Below are positions 1 through 8,437 of a stretch of DNA of 64,000 nt, piece by piece. The stretch is from assembly GCA_050246115.1 (NCBI GenBank), contig JBFWWP010000005.1:144211-208210 (forward strand). The letters run 5' to 3'. The notes beneath the pieces are model-generated. The model was given only the letters and a program-made list of their open reading frames with translations, ran no database searches and was not told where the DNA came from. The position numbers were made by a program, and so were the translations under genes. The first letter of the stretch is position 1. Each line of letters opens with the position of its first letter. Source of the DNA: JBFWWP01 sp050246115 (GTDB lineage Bacteria > Planctomycetota > UBA8108 > UBA1146 > JAJFFE01).

Positions 1-1407
1 GTCGAACCGCACCGGCCAGGGTTGCGGCCAGAGCACTGCCGCGTCGAGCAGTCGCCCTGGATAGGGTCGAGGAACGAAGAGGTAGCGCCCCAGCGCGTCC
101 GTCAGCAGGCGCACCGGCCGCATGCCTTCGACCTCGATCTCGACGAGGGCGTCAGCGACGGGAACGCCCTCGCCGTCGATCAGTGTATCGGGGAGGCCGG
201 ACGCGTCGCGCGTCGGCAAGATCGCCCACTTCTCCGGGCTCACGCCACGAGCCAACTCGGCCCGCGCGTGGATCAGGACGTAACGAGTAGGCTCGGCCAC
301 GTCGGCGTCCCACAGGTATCGAACCGGGTCGCGTACGGTGAGGCGCTGCGCATCCTGGGTGAGGCGCAGCGAGCCGTCGGCCTGGGTGTATCGAATGAGC
401 GCTCGGTCGGGACGCAAAGTACGACCCTCGTCCCAAGCGTCCTCGCCTGCGAACCGATCGGCCGGACTCCCATCGAGTTCCACCGCGAGCTGCGGAACTC
501 CCTGGCCCTCGGGATCGACGAGACGCACCACGGTCGTCACCGCGCGTCGGAGGCGAACCGTGAAGAACGGCCAACGTCCGGCGACGTCCGCGCCAGGCCC
601 GAGTACTTGCACGTAGGGTTCGAAATCGGGGTGATCGACCTCGACGTGCAGGAAGACGCGCGGGTCAGACGCGCGGAAGACCGGCGCGGTGAAGGTGCCG
701 TCGGCAGCACCCGCTACCGTGACGCGGGCCGCCGGGTCGGCGTACGGAGGGTAGCCCTCCTCGTGCGGCGAGAAGACCAAGTGCACCCAGGCGTCGGACA
801 CCGGGCGCCCGTCCGCGGCATCGACGATCTGGCCGGTAGGCGCTCCCAGGGCTGGGGCGCCGCGGTCATCGGGCACAGCCGGCCCCGGGCCGTCGGTCAG
901 CGGAATCCCGCGATCAAAGCGAAAGAAGGGAGACTCCGGGGACAGAACACGCCCGTCGAGCAGGGCCCGACCCTGAGCCCGTAGCCAGCCTTCGGTGAGT
1001 TCGAACCCCAACGGCGTGATCTCGAGCCGAGCGCTCACGGCACCCCCACGGCCGGAAGGGCCCACCTCGCCGTCTTCGCCTGCGAGCGGAGTGAAGTTCC
1101 ACTCGCGCAGCTCGAACTCTTCCGTGGCGGTCAAGGTCGCCGCCCCGGTCATGAGTTCGGCCAACTCGCCAGCCTCCGTGAAGCGTAGCTCGGCCCCAGC
1201 CGCGACGCGGAGTTCGAGGCCACCACGCTCGAGCCGAGTGACGACGGCTGCCCGCCAGTGACCCAAGTCGAGCCTCGTGAGGTCGCCCGCAGTCACGGTC
1301 CAACCCGCAGGGCCGCCGAGCGGTTGCGGCGGCGATCGGAGCCATGCCAAGGTCGCCCCGACCACGACCAGGATCACGACCCACGAGAGCACGGCGCGGC
1401 GACTCAA
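1..1407 (-). CDS. Membrane-anchored carboxypeptidase-regulatory-like protein (3' end outside window)
   Basis: An uninterrupted minus-strand frame of 469 codons runs off the left edge of the window. I place the start at TTG 1407 because GAAGAGGAGG lies five bases upstream. The N-terminus (SRRAVLSWVVILVVVGATLAW) is a single signal-anchor helix. The following region is soluble and holds at least one carboxypeptidase-regulatory-like beta-sandwich starting at GAPTGQIVDAADGRPVSDAW (about residues 180-260), with a second weaker unit further on (IDGEGVPVADALVEIEVEG). The domain type matches the large protein at 13969-18093. Such domains are adhesive or structural and do not define a substrate. The product probably faces the periplasm or outside. 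Gene boundaries to the left and the exact function are unknown. Confidence 0.75.
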   Translation of the reverse strand, partial: MSRRAVLSWVVILVVVGATLAWLRSPPQPLGGPAGWTVTAGDLTRLDLGHWRAAVVTRLERGGLELRVAAGAELRFTEAGELAELMTGAATLTATEEFELREWNFTPLAGEDGEVGPSGRGGAVSARLEITPLGFELTEGWLRAQGRALLDGRVLSPESPFFRFDRGIPLTDGPGPAVPDDRGAPALGAPTGQIVDAADGRPVSDAWVHLVFSPHEEGYPPYADPAARVTVAGAADGTFTAPVFRASDPRVFLHVEVDHPDFEPYVQVLGPGADVAGRWPFFTVRLRRAVTTVVRLVDPEGQGVPQLAVELDGSPADRFAGEDAWDEGRTLRPDRALIRYTQADGSLRLTQDAQRLTVRDPVRYLWDADVAEPTRYVLIHARAELARGVSPEKWAILPTRDASGLPDTLIDGEGVPVADALVEIEVEGMRPVRLLTDALGRYLFVPRPYPGRLLDAAVLWPQPWPVRFD

Positions 1408-1725
1408 TCGGCCCTCCTCTTCGACGAACGTCGGGCCCTTCGGGGCCCACTCGACCGGCACACGAGCGTCTCGGCACGCCATCCACCACGATCCAGTTCG
1501 ACGGATTATTCACGGGTCGACCGCCGGTCGGTAGCGGATTCCAGAGCTCCACTGCCGACCACGCCAAGCACACCGTTCACCCGCGGCTGAACGCAGACCC
1601 GGCGGGCGCGAGAGCGCGCGGATTGCCGGTCGCCTGGGCTTCTGCTAACCTGCCCGGCTTTCCCGAGGACTCCCTCACGTGCCGAGATTCGCGACGACCG
1701 CGACTGCCAGGAAAGAACGTGTGCG
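1408..1725. other. Divergent intergenic region
   Basis: This 318-bp gap separates the leftward surface-protein gene from rightward proS and must contain both promoters. I see no convincing gene, strong hairpin or recognisable -35/-10 pair in it. Confidence 0.5.
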
Positions 1726-3159
1726 ATGGCCGACAAACTCACGCCGCAATCCGCGGACTTCCCGCGTTGGTACCAGGACGTGGTCCAACAGGCGGACCTA
1801 GCCGAAACGGCTCCGGTCAAGGGCTGCATGGTGATCAAGCCCTATGGCTACGCGCTCTGGGAGAACATCCAACGTGAGCTGGATCGCATGTTCAAGGAGA
1901 CCGGCCACGTCAACGCGTACTTCCCGTTGCTCATTCCGGAGAGTTTCATCAAACGCGAGGCGCAACACGTTGCGGGCTTCTCGCCCGAACTCGCCGTGGT
2001 GACCCATGCAGGCGGAAAGCAGCTCGAGGAACCCTACGTCATTCGTCCGACCTCGGAGACCATCATCTGGGACACCTATCGCCGGTGGATCCAGAGTTAT
2101 CGGGATTTGCCGATCCTGATCAACCAGTGGGCCAACGTCATGCGTTGGGAGATGCGCACGCGACTGTTCCTGCGCACTACGGAGTTCCTGTGGCAGGAGG
2201 GCCACACCGCGCACGCCACTGCCGAGGAGGCCCAGGAGGAGACCTTGCGCATGCTCGGAGTCTACCGCACCTTTGCGGAAGACTTCATGGCCATGCCCGT
2301 GCATACCGGCGTCAAAACCGAACGCGAGAAGTTCGCGGGCGCCGACCGCACCTACTGCATCGAAGCTCTCATGCGCGATGGCAAAGCGCTCCAGGCCGGC
2401 ACCAGCCACAACCTGGGCCAGAACTTCGCGAAAGCGTTCGACGTCAAGTACCTCGATGCGCAAGGCCAACAACAGTACGTCTGGGCTACGAGTTGGGGAG
2501 TTTCGACCCGCCTGATCGGGGCCTTGATCATGGCCCACGGCGACGACGCTGGGCTCATCCTCCCGCCGCGGCTGGCGCCGATCCAGGTGGTACTGGTGCC
2601 GATCTACAAGACCGACGACGAGCGCGTCCTCACGGCTGAGGCGTGTGCGCGCCTGAAGCAGGAACTCGTCGGCGCCGGCGCCCGGGTGCACATCGATGAT
2701 CGCGACCAGTACCGTCCGGGTTGGAAGTTTGCCGAGTGGGAGCTCAAGGGAGTGCCGCTCCGCGTCGAGATCGGCCCGCGAGACCTCGCAAGCGGTGAGG
2801 CGCGCGTGAGCCAACGCCACAACGGGGAGAAGGCGCAGATGAAACTGGCGGCGCTCCCGCAGCAGGTGCGGTCCCTGCTCGACGCGGCTCAGCGGGGCCT
2901 GTTCGAGCGTGCGGTCGAACACCGACGCCAGAGTACGATGAAGGTCGAGACCTACGACGAGTTCAAGCACGAGCTCGAAGCGCGTGGCGGCTTCTTCCTC
3001 GCGCACTGGGATGGAACGACGGCGACGGAAGAACGCGTCCAGCAGGAGACCAAGGCAACCATTCGGTGTATCCCACAGGCCGAAGACGGGGAAACCGGCA
3101 AGTGCATGGTCACCGGCGCCCCCAGCCAGCGCCGCGTCCTGTTCGCAAAGGCCTACTAG
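1726..3159 (+). CDS. proS: Prolyl-tRNA synthetase, archaeal/eukaryotic type
   Basis: Charges tRNA-Pro with proline in the cytoplasm. The 477-residue product has the class II core: an RPTSE motif near residue 109, the motif-2 stretch RWEMRTRLFLRTTEFLWQEGHTAHA near 140-165, and a C-terminal anticodon-binding domain. It lacks the large editing insertion of the long bacterial ProRS and ends in a C-terminal tyrosine (KAY), as archaeal/eukaryotic-type enzymes do. The length fits the short type. The ATG is preceded by GAAAGAACG. It is transcribed alone, divergent from the gene to its left and convergent with the secreted protein gene to its right, with strong hairpins in between. Confidence 0.95.
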   Translation: MADKLTPQSADFPRWYQDVVQQADLAETAPVKGCMVIKPYGYALWENIQRELDRMFKETGHVNAYFPLLIPESFIKREAQHVAGFSPELAVVTHAGGKQLEEPYVIRPTSETIIWDTYRRWIQSYRDLPILINQWANVMRWEMRTRLFLRTTEFLWQEGHTAHATAEEAQEETLRMLGVYRTFAEDFMAMPVHTGVKTEREKFAGADRTYCIEALMRDGKALQAGTSHNLGQNFAKAFDVKYLDAQGQQQYVWATSWGVSTRLIGALIMAHGDDAGLILPPRLAPIQVVLVPIYKTDDERVLTAEACARLKQELVGAGARVHIDDRDQYRPGWKFAEWELKGVPLRVEIGPRDLASGEARVSQRHNGEKAQMKLAALPQQVRSLLDAAQRGLFERAVEHRRQSTMKVETYDEFKHELEARGGFFLAHWDGTTATEERVQQETKATIRCIPQAEDGETGKCMVTGAPSQRRVLFAKAY

Positions 3160-3435
3160 CCCCGGAGCCAGCGCGTTGTGCGCGGGCCCGACCTTCACTC
3201 CTAGAGCGACGCTAGGCGTCGTCAGGGGTGGGCGGCCGGGGAGGCTCGCCAAGTCGACGGACACGGCCTCGATCGAGACGACAAGCAGGGTGCATCCGGG
3301 GCGCGCCATCGCGCGGGCTCGTGCGCGACGAAGGAGGCGGCCCCGGACGACCCTTCTGGAAAACGCAAGCAGGAACTCCCCGTAGCCAATTCTATGCACT
3401 GCTCGCTGTGCCCTCGTCGGGTCGCGAAACCCAAT

Positions 3436-3474
3436 GCGCATTCACGAGCAACGCCGACGAACGCCTTGCGCGAC
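3436..3474. repeat. 39-base intergenic repeat, copy 1
   Basis: Beginning GCGCATTCACGA and ending CGCCTTGCGCGAC, this matches 32714-32752 at about 32 of 39 positions without gaps. A looser match extends to the left (GTCGC.AA). Both copies lie in intergenic DNA, each some distance downstream of a minus-strand secreted-protein gene. Function unknown. Confidence 0.5.
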
Positions 3475-3511
3475 TGCACCAGCGAACGTCCACCGGTGAG
3501 CTAGCCGCAGG

Positions 3512-3542
3512 CCCCGAGAGGGCTTCGAGAGCCCCCTCGGGG
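3512..3542. terminator. GC-rich hairpin between converging genes
   Basis: The arms CCCCGAGAGGGC and GCCCCCTCGGGG flank a short TTCGAGA loop. The hairpin belongs to the recurrent CGAGGGGGCT/AGCCCCCTCG family, seen also at 37385, 45984 and 53152. No T-tract follows on either strand, so termination is inferred from position. It could serve both proS and the converging gene. Confidence 0.5.
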
Positions 3543-3554
3543 AGAAGCGCTGGT

Positions 3555-3585
3555 CCTAGCCGGGCGCGGCCCGCGCTCGGCTAGG
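3555..3585. terminator. Second hairpin 3' of the dockerin protein gene
   Basis: This is a 15-bp stem with arms beginning CCTAGCCGG and ending CGGCTAGG and a single mismatch. It starts nine bases beyond the stop codon of the minus-strand gene ending at 3595. There is no T-tract. Confidence 0.45.
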
Positions 3586-3594
3586 GCTTCGGGT

Positions 3595-5685
3595 CTAGAA
3601 GCAAGGCGTGCACGCTGGCGGGGCGACGGGGCTCGGGCCCCCACCGAACAGATACAGCAACAGACTGACCACGTCCGCGAGGTCACGGTTGGAGTCGGCG
3701 TTGGCGTCACATGCGGCGACACAGACCGGCGGCGAACCGCCGGCGAACAGCCAGCTCGCCAAGAAGATGGCGTCGGACGTGTCCACGGTCCCATCGGCAT
3801 TGCAGTCGCCAACCTCCAGGGACCGAACGAGCGCGGGAGCAGTCAAGGACTGCACGCGACCGCAGCTGCCGGTCACCGTGAGGGTGACGTCGAAGTCACC
3901 GATCGGATACTGGAACGAGGGGTTCGCGACCGACGAGTCCTCGATCGAATCGCCGTCGAGATCCCAGCTGTAAGAGGCAACATCCCCAGTGGTCAAGTCG
4001 GTGAAGTCGACGCAGGTCAACGCGACGCCCAACGTCTGACTCGCGGAGAAGTCGACGACGAGCGGTGCGCACACGACGACCGTCACCAGTGCCATGTCGC
4101 TACCGCAATCGTTCGTCACCACGAGAGTCACGTCGTAGGTGCCCGGCATGGTGTAGGTGAACGTCACCGTGTCGGGTTGGGTGCTCGCTTGACCGTCGCC
4201 GGAATCCCACGCCCACGTGAAGGGGGCGGTGCCGTTGGCCGTCGCACTCAGGGTGACGGTGAACGGGGCGTTGCCTTGACTCGCGTCACTCGTGAGACTG
4301 CCGATGAGAACCGGATCGCAGCAGCTGTTGCTCGCTCCCGGGGTATCGCTCCCTATAGTCGGATCGAACAAGCCAATGATGAACGGGCCCACAGCGTCGG
4401 GGCATCGCTTCGCGTGACCAGGCACGAACGTACCCTCGGGTCCGACCGTTGGTGGGCCGTAGTGAAACTCCGTCGCCGTCGGAGGATTCTCTTCCTCGAT
4501 CAAAGCGATCACGTCGACGATCTCGCTCCAAGGGGTGACGTCGAGCACTCCATCGTCGTTCGTGTCGAGGTCGGCGCCGTCAGCGCCGGTGAAGCCGAAG
4601 ACCAGCATGTGCGTGAAGTTGTCGCTCGCCTCGAAGTTCAGGTCGGTCGTGAGGTCGGCGATTCCCAGCGCAAAGGTGGACTCCGCGACGACGAAGGTGC
4701 CACTGGCACCGATCGTGAAGCCCGACAGCGGCGTGACTTCCTCGATGACGCCCGAGCCACCCGTTCCGTCGCCCAGCACAATGTAGGTAAGCCCGAACAG
4801 CGCCGTCCCGGGCGCGCCCACGAGTTCGAAGTACTCGTTCACGTCGGTCCCAGGCTCGTCGATCCGAATCTCGTTGATGAGCACCTCGGGAGCGACGAGG
4901 CAGTGCGCAACCGCGCAGTCGATGGTGGCCGTGAGCCCGTTGGCGCAGGTTCCCCGCACCGTGAAGATGTAGCTCCCCGGGGCCAGGCCGGTGTCGGTGT
5001 AGGTCGTGGTCCCATCGACGAGCATGGCAATCACGATACCGTCGCGCAGGATCTCGAGGCCGAGCGGATACGCTTCACCATTGGTCCACTGCAGGAGCAA
5101 ATCGTTGGTCATGCAGTCGGAGGTACAAACGAGTCCGGTCGGAGCACCACACACCGGCACCGGCACATTGATTTCGCCAGGAGTCGGGGTCGCGAAGGCA
5201 GTGAAGTCGACGGAGTTGTCATTGGTGTCGGTGCTGAGCCCGTCGCGTCCCAGGGAACTACCGACGACGTCCGCTGCCGGCGCACCCTCACACACGAGAT
5301 CGACCGAAGTGCCGTAACACAGGGAGTCGACGATGACTCCGTTCAGTCGCAGAGCCACCTGATCGGGTCCGTTCTGCCAGTCCGCGAGCGCCACGATCAG
5401 ATCGGCGCTGGCCACCGTGGCGTCCTGGGCAACAACGAAGTAGCCGTCCGCGGGGATGACTTGCCCTGCCAAGTCGATCGTCGCGTAGACCACGCCGCCC
5501 GCGCCGTTGATGCCGACGATGTCGTACCCAGTCAAGTCCGTGCCGGGCGCACCGAACAGCTCGGTGAACATCCCGGTGTCCCCGCCCGGACCGTCGTAGA
5601 ACACTTCGTTCACGACGATCTGACCCGAGACCGGGGCGGCCCAGATCGCCAAGCTCAATAGACACAGCGCGACACGACTCGACAT
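3595..5685 (-). CDS. Secreted lamin-tail/PKD protein with C-terminal dockerin-type repeats
   Basis: The 696-residue product begins with a clear signal peptide ending at PVSGQ. Residues about 23-180 form a lamin-tail-type domain (VVNEVFYDG...DLTGYDIVGING). A fibronectin-III-like unit follows, then a second lamin-tail-type domain (VLINEIRIDEPG), then two PKD domains (about 455-540 with TYTMPGTYDVTLVVTNDCG, and 540-625). The C-terminus has paired calcium-loop repeats of dockerin type (GDCNADGTVDTSDAI and ANADSNRDLADVV). Dockerin-like tails of this kind are common in planctomycete secreted proteins, where a cohesin partner is usually not known. GAGGAAAGG precedes the ATG. It is monocistronic and probably exported or surface-attached; no catalytic domain was seen. 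Confidence 0.85.
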   Translation of the reverse strand: MSSRVALCLLSLAIWAAPVSGQIVVNEVFYDGPGGDTGMFTELFGAPGTDLTGYDIVGINGAGGVVYATIDLAGQVIPADGYFVVAQDATVASADLIVALADWQNGPDQVALRLNGVIVDSLCYGTSVDLVCEGAPAADVVGSSLGRDGLSTDTNDNSVDFTAFATPTPGEINVPVPVCGAPTGLVCTSDCMTNDLLLQWTNGEAYPLGLEILRDGIVIAMLVDGTTTYTDTGLAPGSYIFTVRGTCANGLTATIDCAVAHCLVAPEVLINEIRIDEPGTDVNEYFELVGAPGTALFGLTYIVLGDGTGGSGVIEEVTPLSGFTIGASGTFVVAESTFALGIADLTTDLNFEASDNFTHMLVFGFTGADGADLDTNDDGVLDVTPWSEIVDVIALIEEENPPTATEFHYGPPTVGPEGTFVPGHAKRCPDAVGPFIIGLFDPTIGSDTPGASNSCCDPVLIGSLTSDASQGNAPFTVTLSATANGTAPFTWAWDSGDGQASTQPDTVTFTYTMPGTYDVTLVVTNDCGSDMALVTVVVCAPLVVDFSASQTLGVALTCVDFTDLTTGDVASYSWDLDGDSIEDSSVANPSFQYPIGDFDVTLTVTGSCGRVQSLTAPALVRSLEVGDCNADGTVDTSDAIFLASWLFAGGSPPVCVAACDANADSNRDLADVVSLLLYLFGGGPSPVAPPACTPCF

Positions 5686-6249
5686 GACTTGCCTTTCCTC
5701 TGTGGTGGATCGGAACCGTCGGCGGAAGTGCTCCGCCAGTTCCCTGCAGTTTCAGACGCTCTCGAGTGAGCGGCCGGGAACCTACGCGGAGCCGCCGAGC
5801 CTGAGAAGCCGTGCCGAGAGCCTTCCTCCGGAGCTTGTCACGTCCTTTGCACGATGCATCGATGGTCGTCGACATCCTTCACATCGCGCCGGCAGTCCTT
5901 TACCAAGCGCTCTCGGCTCCCCTTGCTTCGGAGGGCCTTCAAAAGCCCCCTTGGCCTCGGCCATGTCGAGGTCGCTTCACCCGCAGACACTCGTCTCCGG
6001 CGGACGACGCTGCTCCGTCCCTTCGGTCGCGCGCGGGGCCGGCACGATCGCGGCGAGAGCCGAGGCGCTGGGGAGTCGGTCGGGTCAGGGCACGAACGCG
6101 ACTCAGGGTCCGCTCACAGCGCCGGGACTTGCGCTGGCTCGGGGCAGATGAGAGGCTGCCCCGATGGCTTCATGCGCGGCGCTCTTCGAGAGCAATGCCT
6201 GGGGCCGCGCCGTTCGCTCGCTCGTTTCCCCCACGAGAAAGGGGTTCGC
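5686..6249. other. Divergent intergenic region
   Basis: These 564 bp lie between the dockerin protein and the M61 peptidase. The peptidase frame stays open leftward to 5854, but those codons look non-coding (Arg/Ser-rich). A weak hairpin of the GAGGGCCTT/AAGCCCCC kind lies near 5934-5956. Promoters for both genes must be here; none is recognisable. Confidence 0.4.
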
Positions 6250-8106
6250 GTGGTTCGCAGTCTGCTCTCGGCCGTGGTCGGGCTCATCGCGTCGTTCCTG
6301 CCGATCGCTTCGACCTTCGCGGTGGAACCGCTCACCTACCGCGTTCGACTTCCCGGGTCGGGCCATCACGCAGAAGTCGAGCTTCGGGTGCCTACCGAGG
6401 GTGCGCGGCAGATCGAGTTGATGATGGCGGTGTGGACACCGGGCTCGTACCTCGTACGCGAGTACTCACGTCACGTCGAAGGAGTCACGGCGTCCAGTTC
6501 CTCGGGGGAACCACTCGCCGTCGTGAAGTCGAGGAAGAACCGCTGGCGGGTCGAGTGTGGCGACGACCGCGAGATCACGGTCCGATACCGAGTCTACTGC
6601 CGGGAGATGTCGGTGCGCACCAATTGGGTCGAAGGAGACTTCGCGTTCCTGAACGGTGCGGCAACGTTCCTGACCACGCCCGACATCCCCCGAGAACACC
6701 GGGTCACGTTGGAGCTACCGGCAACGTGGAACACCTGCGCTACCGCGCTCGACCCGCACGGTACGAAGCCGCACAGCTACCTCGCTCCCAGTTTCGACAT
6801 CCTGGTGGACAGCCCGATCGTCGCCGGCAACCCGAAGATCGAGACGTTCTGGGTTACCGACCGCGAGCATCGCCTGGTCAATCTGGGTGATGTTGAGCTG
6901 TGGGACACCGCGAAGGCGGCGCTGGACGTCAAACAGATCGTCGAGGTGCAGCAGGAGTTCTGGGGCAGTCTCCCTTACCCTCGTTACGACTTCCTCAATC
7001 TGATTCTCGAGTCGGGCGGTGGACTGGAACACGCGAATTGCTGTCTCCTCCTCACCAGTCGTTGGTCGTTTCGTGACCCGGAGCGTTATCGCGACTGGCT
7101 GGGCCTCGTCAGCCACGAGCTCTTTCATGCTTGGAACGTGAAGCGCCTCCGGCCCGTGGAACTCGGTCCGTTCGACTACGAAACCGAGAATCACACGAAC
7201 TGCCTGTGGATCGTCGAGGGGCTGACCTCGTACTACGACGACCTGCTCCTGGCACGCGGCGGACTCTTGACGGAGAAGCAGTACCTCGAGCGCCTCGGCA
7301 AGGCCATTGCCACCTTGCAGGACACCCCAGGTCGCCTGGTTCATGCGCTCGAATCCACGTCCTACGATGCATGGATCAAGTACTACCGAAGCGACGAGAA
7401 CTCCGTGAACTCGACGGTGAGCTACTACATCAAGGGGGCGGTGGTCGGGTTCCTGCTGGACGCGCGCATCCGCGAGGCCACGAATGGCGAGCGCTCGCTG
7501 GATGACGTGATGCGACGCGCGTACGAACTCTACTCGGGCGAGCGCGGTTACACCGCCGACGAATTCCGCGAGCTGTGCGGGCAAGTGGCCGGCGTGGATC
7601 TATCGGCGTGGTTCCAAGTCGCGGTAGCGTCGACCTCCGAGTTGGACTACGCGCCGGCGCTCGCGCACTTGGGCTTGCGCTTCAAGCCCGCGTCGCCAGT
7701 GGCCGGAGCCACCGGCACCGACGACTCGTCCAGCACGGCCACGGCCGAAGCCGACACCGGGTCCAAGAAGGAGCCCGAAGCATGGGTCGGGCTCGATACG
7801 AAGTCGAGCGAGGGGCGGTTGCTCGTCACCCGAGTGCGGCGCGGGACCCCCGCGTTCGACGCGGGAGTCCACGTGGACGACGAGATCCTCGCGATCGACG
7901 GCTACCGGGTCGTGGACTGGACCGCCCTGCGCAAGCAATTCCGTGCGGGAGATCATGCGACCCTGCTGGTGGCACGCCGCGGTCGGCTCCGCGAGATCGC
8001 GATCTCCTTTGCACGCACGCCGACCAAGCTTTGGCAGCTGGAGATCGACCCCGACGCGCCGGCTCCAGCAGTCGCGCGTCGGAGTCAATGGTTGTCTCGA
8101 CCTTAG
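6250..8106 (+). CDS. M61-family metallopeptidase with C-terminal PDZ domain
   Basis: Predicted zinc aminopeptidase or endopeptidase of family M61 (glycyl-aminopeptidase type). From GTG 6250 the product is 618 residues, normal for the family. I choose this start because GAGAAAGGGG precedes it and a signal peptide follows at once (RSLLSAVVGLIASFLPIASTF). The N-terminal beta domain is followed by the catalytic domain with HELFHAWN near residue 288 and the downstream glutamate in WIVEGLTSYY near 320, completing a gluzincin site. A PDZ-like domain (RGTPAFDAGVHVDDEILAIDG) occupies about 520-600. The stop codon lies inside the left terminal repeat of a MITE-like palindrome, so the last codons may have been altered by insertion. 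An alternative upstream ATG near 6148 is less likely. Confidence 0.88.
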   Translation: MVRSLLSAVVGLIASFLPIASTFAVEPLTYRVRLPGSGHHAEVELRVPTEGARQIELMMAVWTPGSYLVREYSRHVEGVTASSSSGEPLAVVKSRKNRWRVECGDDREITVRYRVYCREMSVRTNWVEGDFAFLNGAATFLTTPDIPREHRVTLELPATWNTCATALDPHGTKPHSYLAPSFDILVDSPIVAGNPKIETFWVTDREHRLVNLGDVELWDTAKAALDVKQIVEVQQEFWGSLPYPRYDFLNLILESGGGLEHANCCLLLTSRWSFRDPERYRDWLGLVSHELFHAWNVKRLRPVELGPFDYETENHTNCLWIVEGLTSYYDDLLLARGGLLTEKQYLERLGKAIATLQDTPGRLVHALESTSYDAWIKYYRSDENSVNSTVSYYIKGAVVGFLLDARIREATNGERSLDDVMRRAYELYSGERGYTADEFRELCGQVAGVDLSAWFQVAVASTSELDYAPALAHLGLRFKPASPVAGATGTDDSSSTATAEADTGSKKEPEAWVGLDTKSSEGRLLVTRVRRGTPAFDAGVHVDDEILAIDGYRVVDWTALRKQFRAGDHATLLVARRGRLREIAISFARTPTKLWQLEIDPDAPAPAVARRSQWLSRP

Positions 8107-8303
8107 GAGTCGCCCAAGAATAGCTTCACCCTCTTGCTCGTCGCTTCGGGCCATCTTCGACCGATCCGAAAACCTCGAAATCCTCACCGGAACTAAGGCT
8201 ACGCCTCCGGTTCCGAGCTTTCCGGATCGGCCGAATCCGACCCAAATCGACGGCAAGATGTCGAAGTTATTCTTGGGCGACTCCTTAGGAGTCGCCCAAG
8301 AAT
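8101..8303. mobile_element. MITE-like long palindrome with 27-bp terminal inverted repeats
   Basis: The left terminus is 8101-8127 and the right terminus 8263-8289; they are inverted repeats matching at 25 of 27 bases, with core GGAGTCGCCCAAGAAT. Inside, further segments pair (CCGATCCG with CGGATCGG, CCGGAAC with GTTCCGG), so the whole unit can fold on itself. A third copy of the terminus in direct orientation (8283-8303) forms a perfect 35-bp palindrome with the right end (8269-8303). The element has no ORF of its own. Its left end overlaps the M61 stop codon. It could also act as a bidirectional terminator for the two converging genes. Confidence 0.6.
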
Positions 8304-8437
8304 GACTTCCCCTTCTGCGAGAATGCGTCCCGCGGCCGGCGCGCGCCACGCTTGCTGCGGGACGAGACTTGCTGCGGGCAGAGATCGGGTACGGAAAGCG
8401 GCTCCCGTACCCCGCACCCGCGTTCGGGGCCCATGGG

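Larger units (their letters stand above)
3160..3594. other. Convergent intergenic region after proS
   Basis: This 435-bp space separates two converging genes. It holds two strong hairpins (3512-3542 and 3555-3585) and a 39-base element (3436-3474) that recurs at 32714-32752. I see no supported gene. Confidence 0.55.

Noticed and set aside
22..984. Long plus-strand frame of 320 codons
   Set aside because: It is the antisense shadow of the well-supported minus-strand surface-protein gene. Its product is Arg-rich and has no domain.
1798..3441. 547-codon minus-strand frame opposite proS
   Set aside because: Antisense shadow of an unambiguous aminoacyl-tRNA synthetase gene; typical of high-GC DNA.
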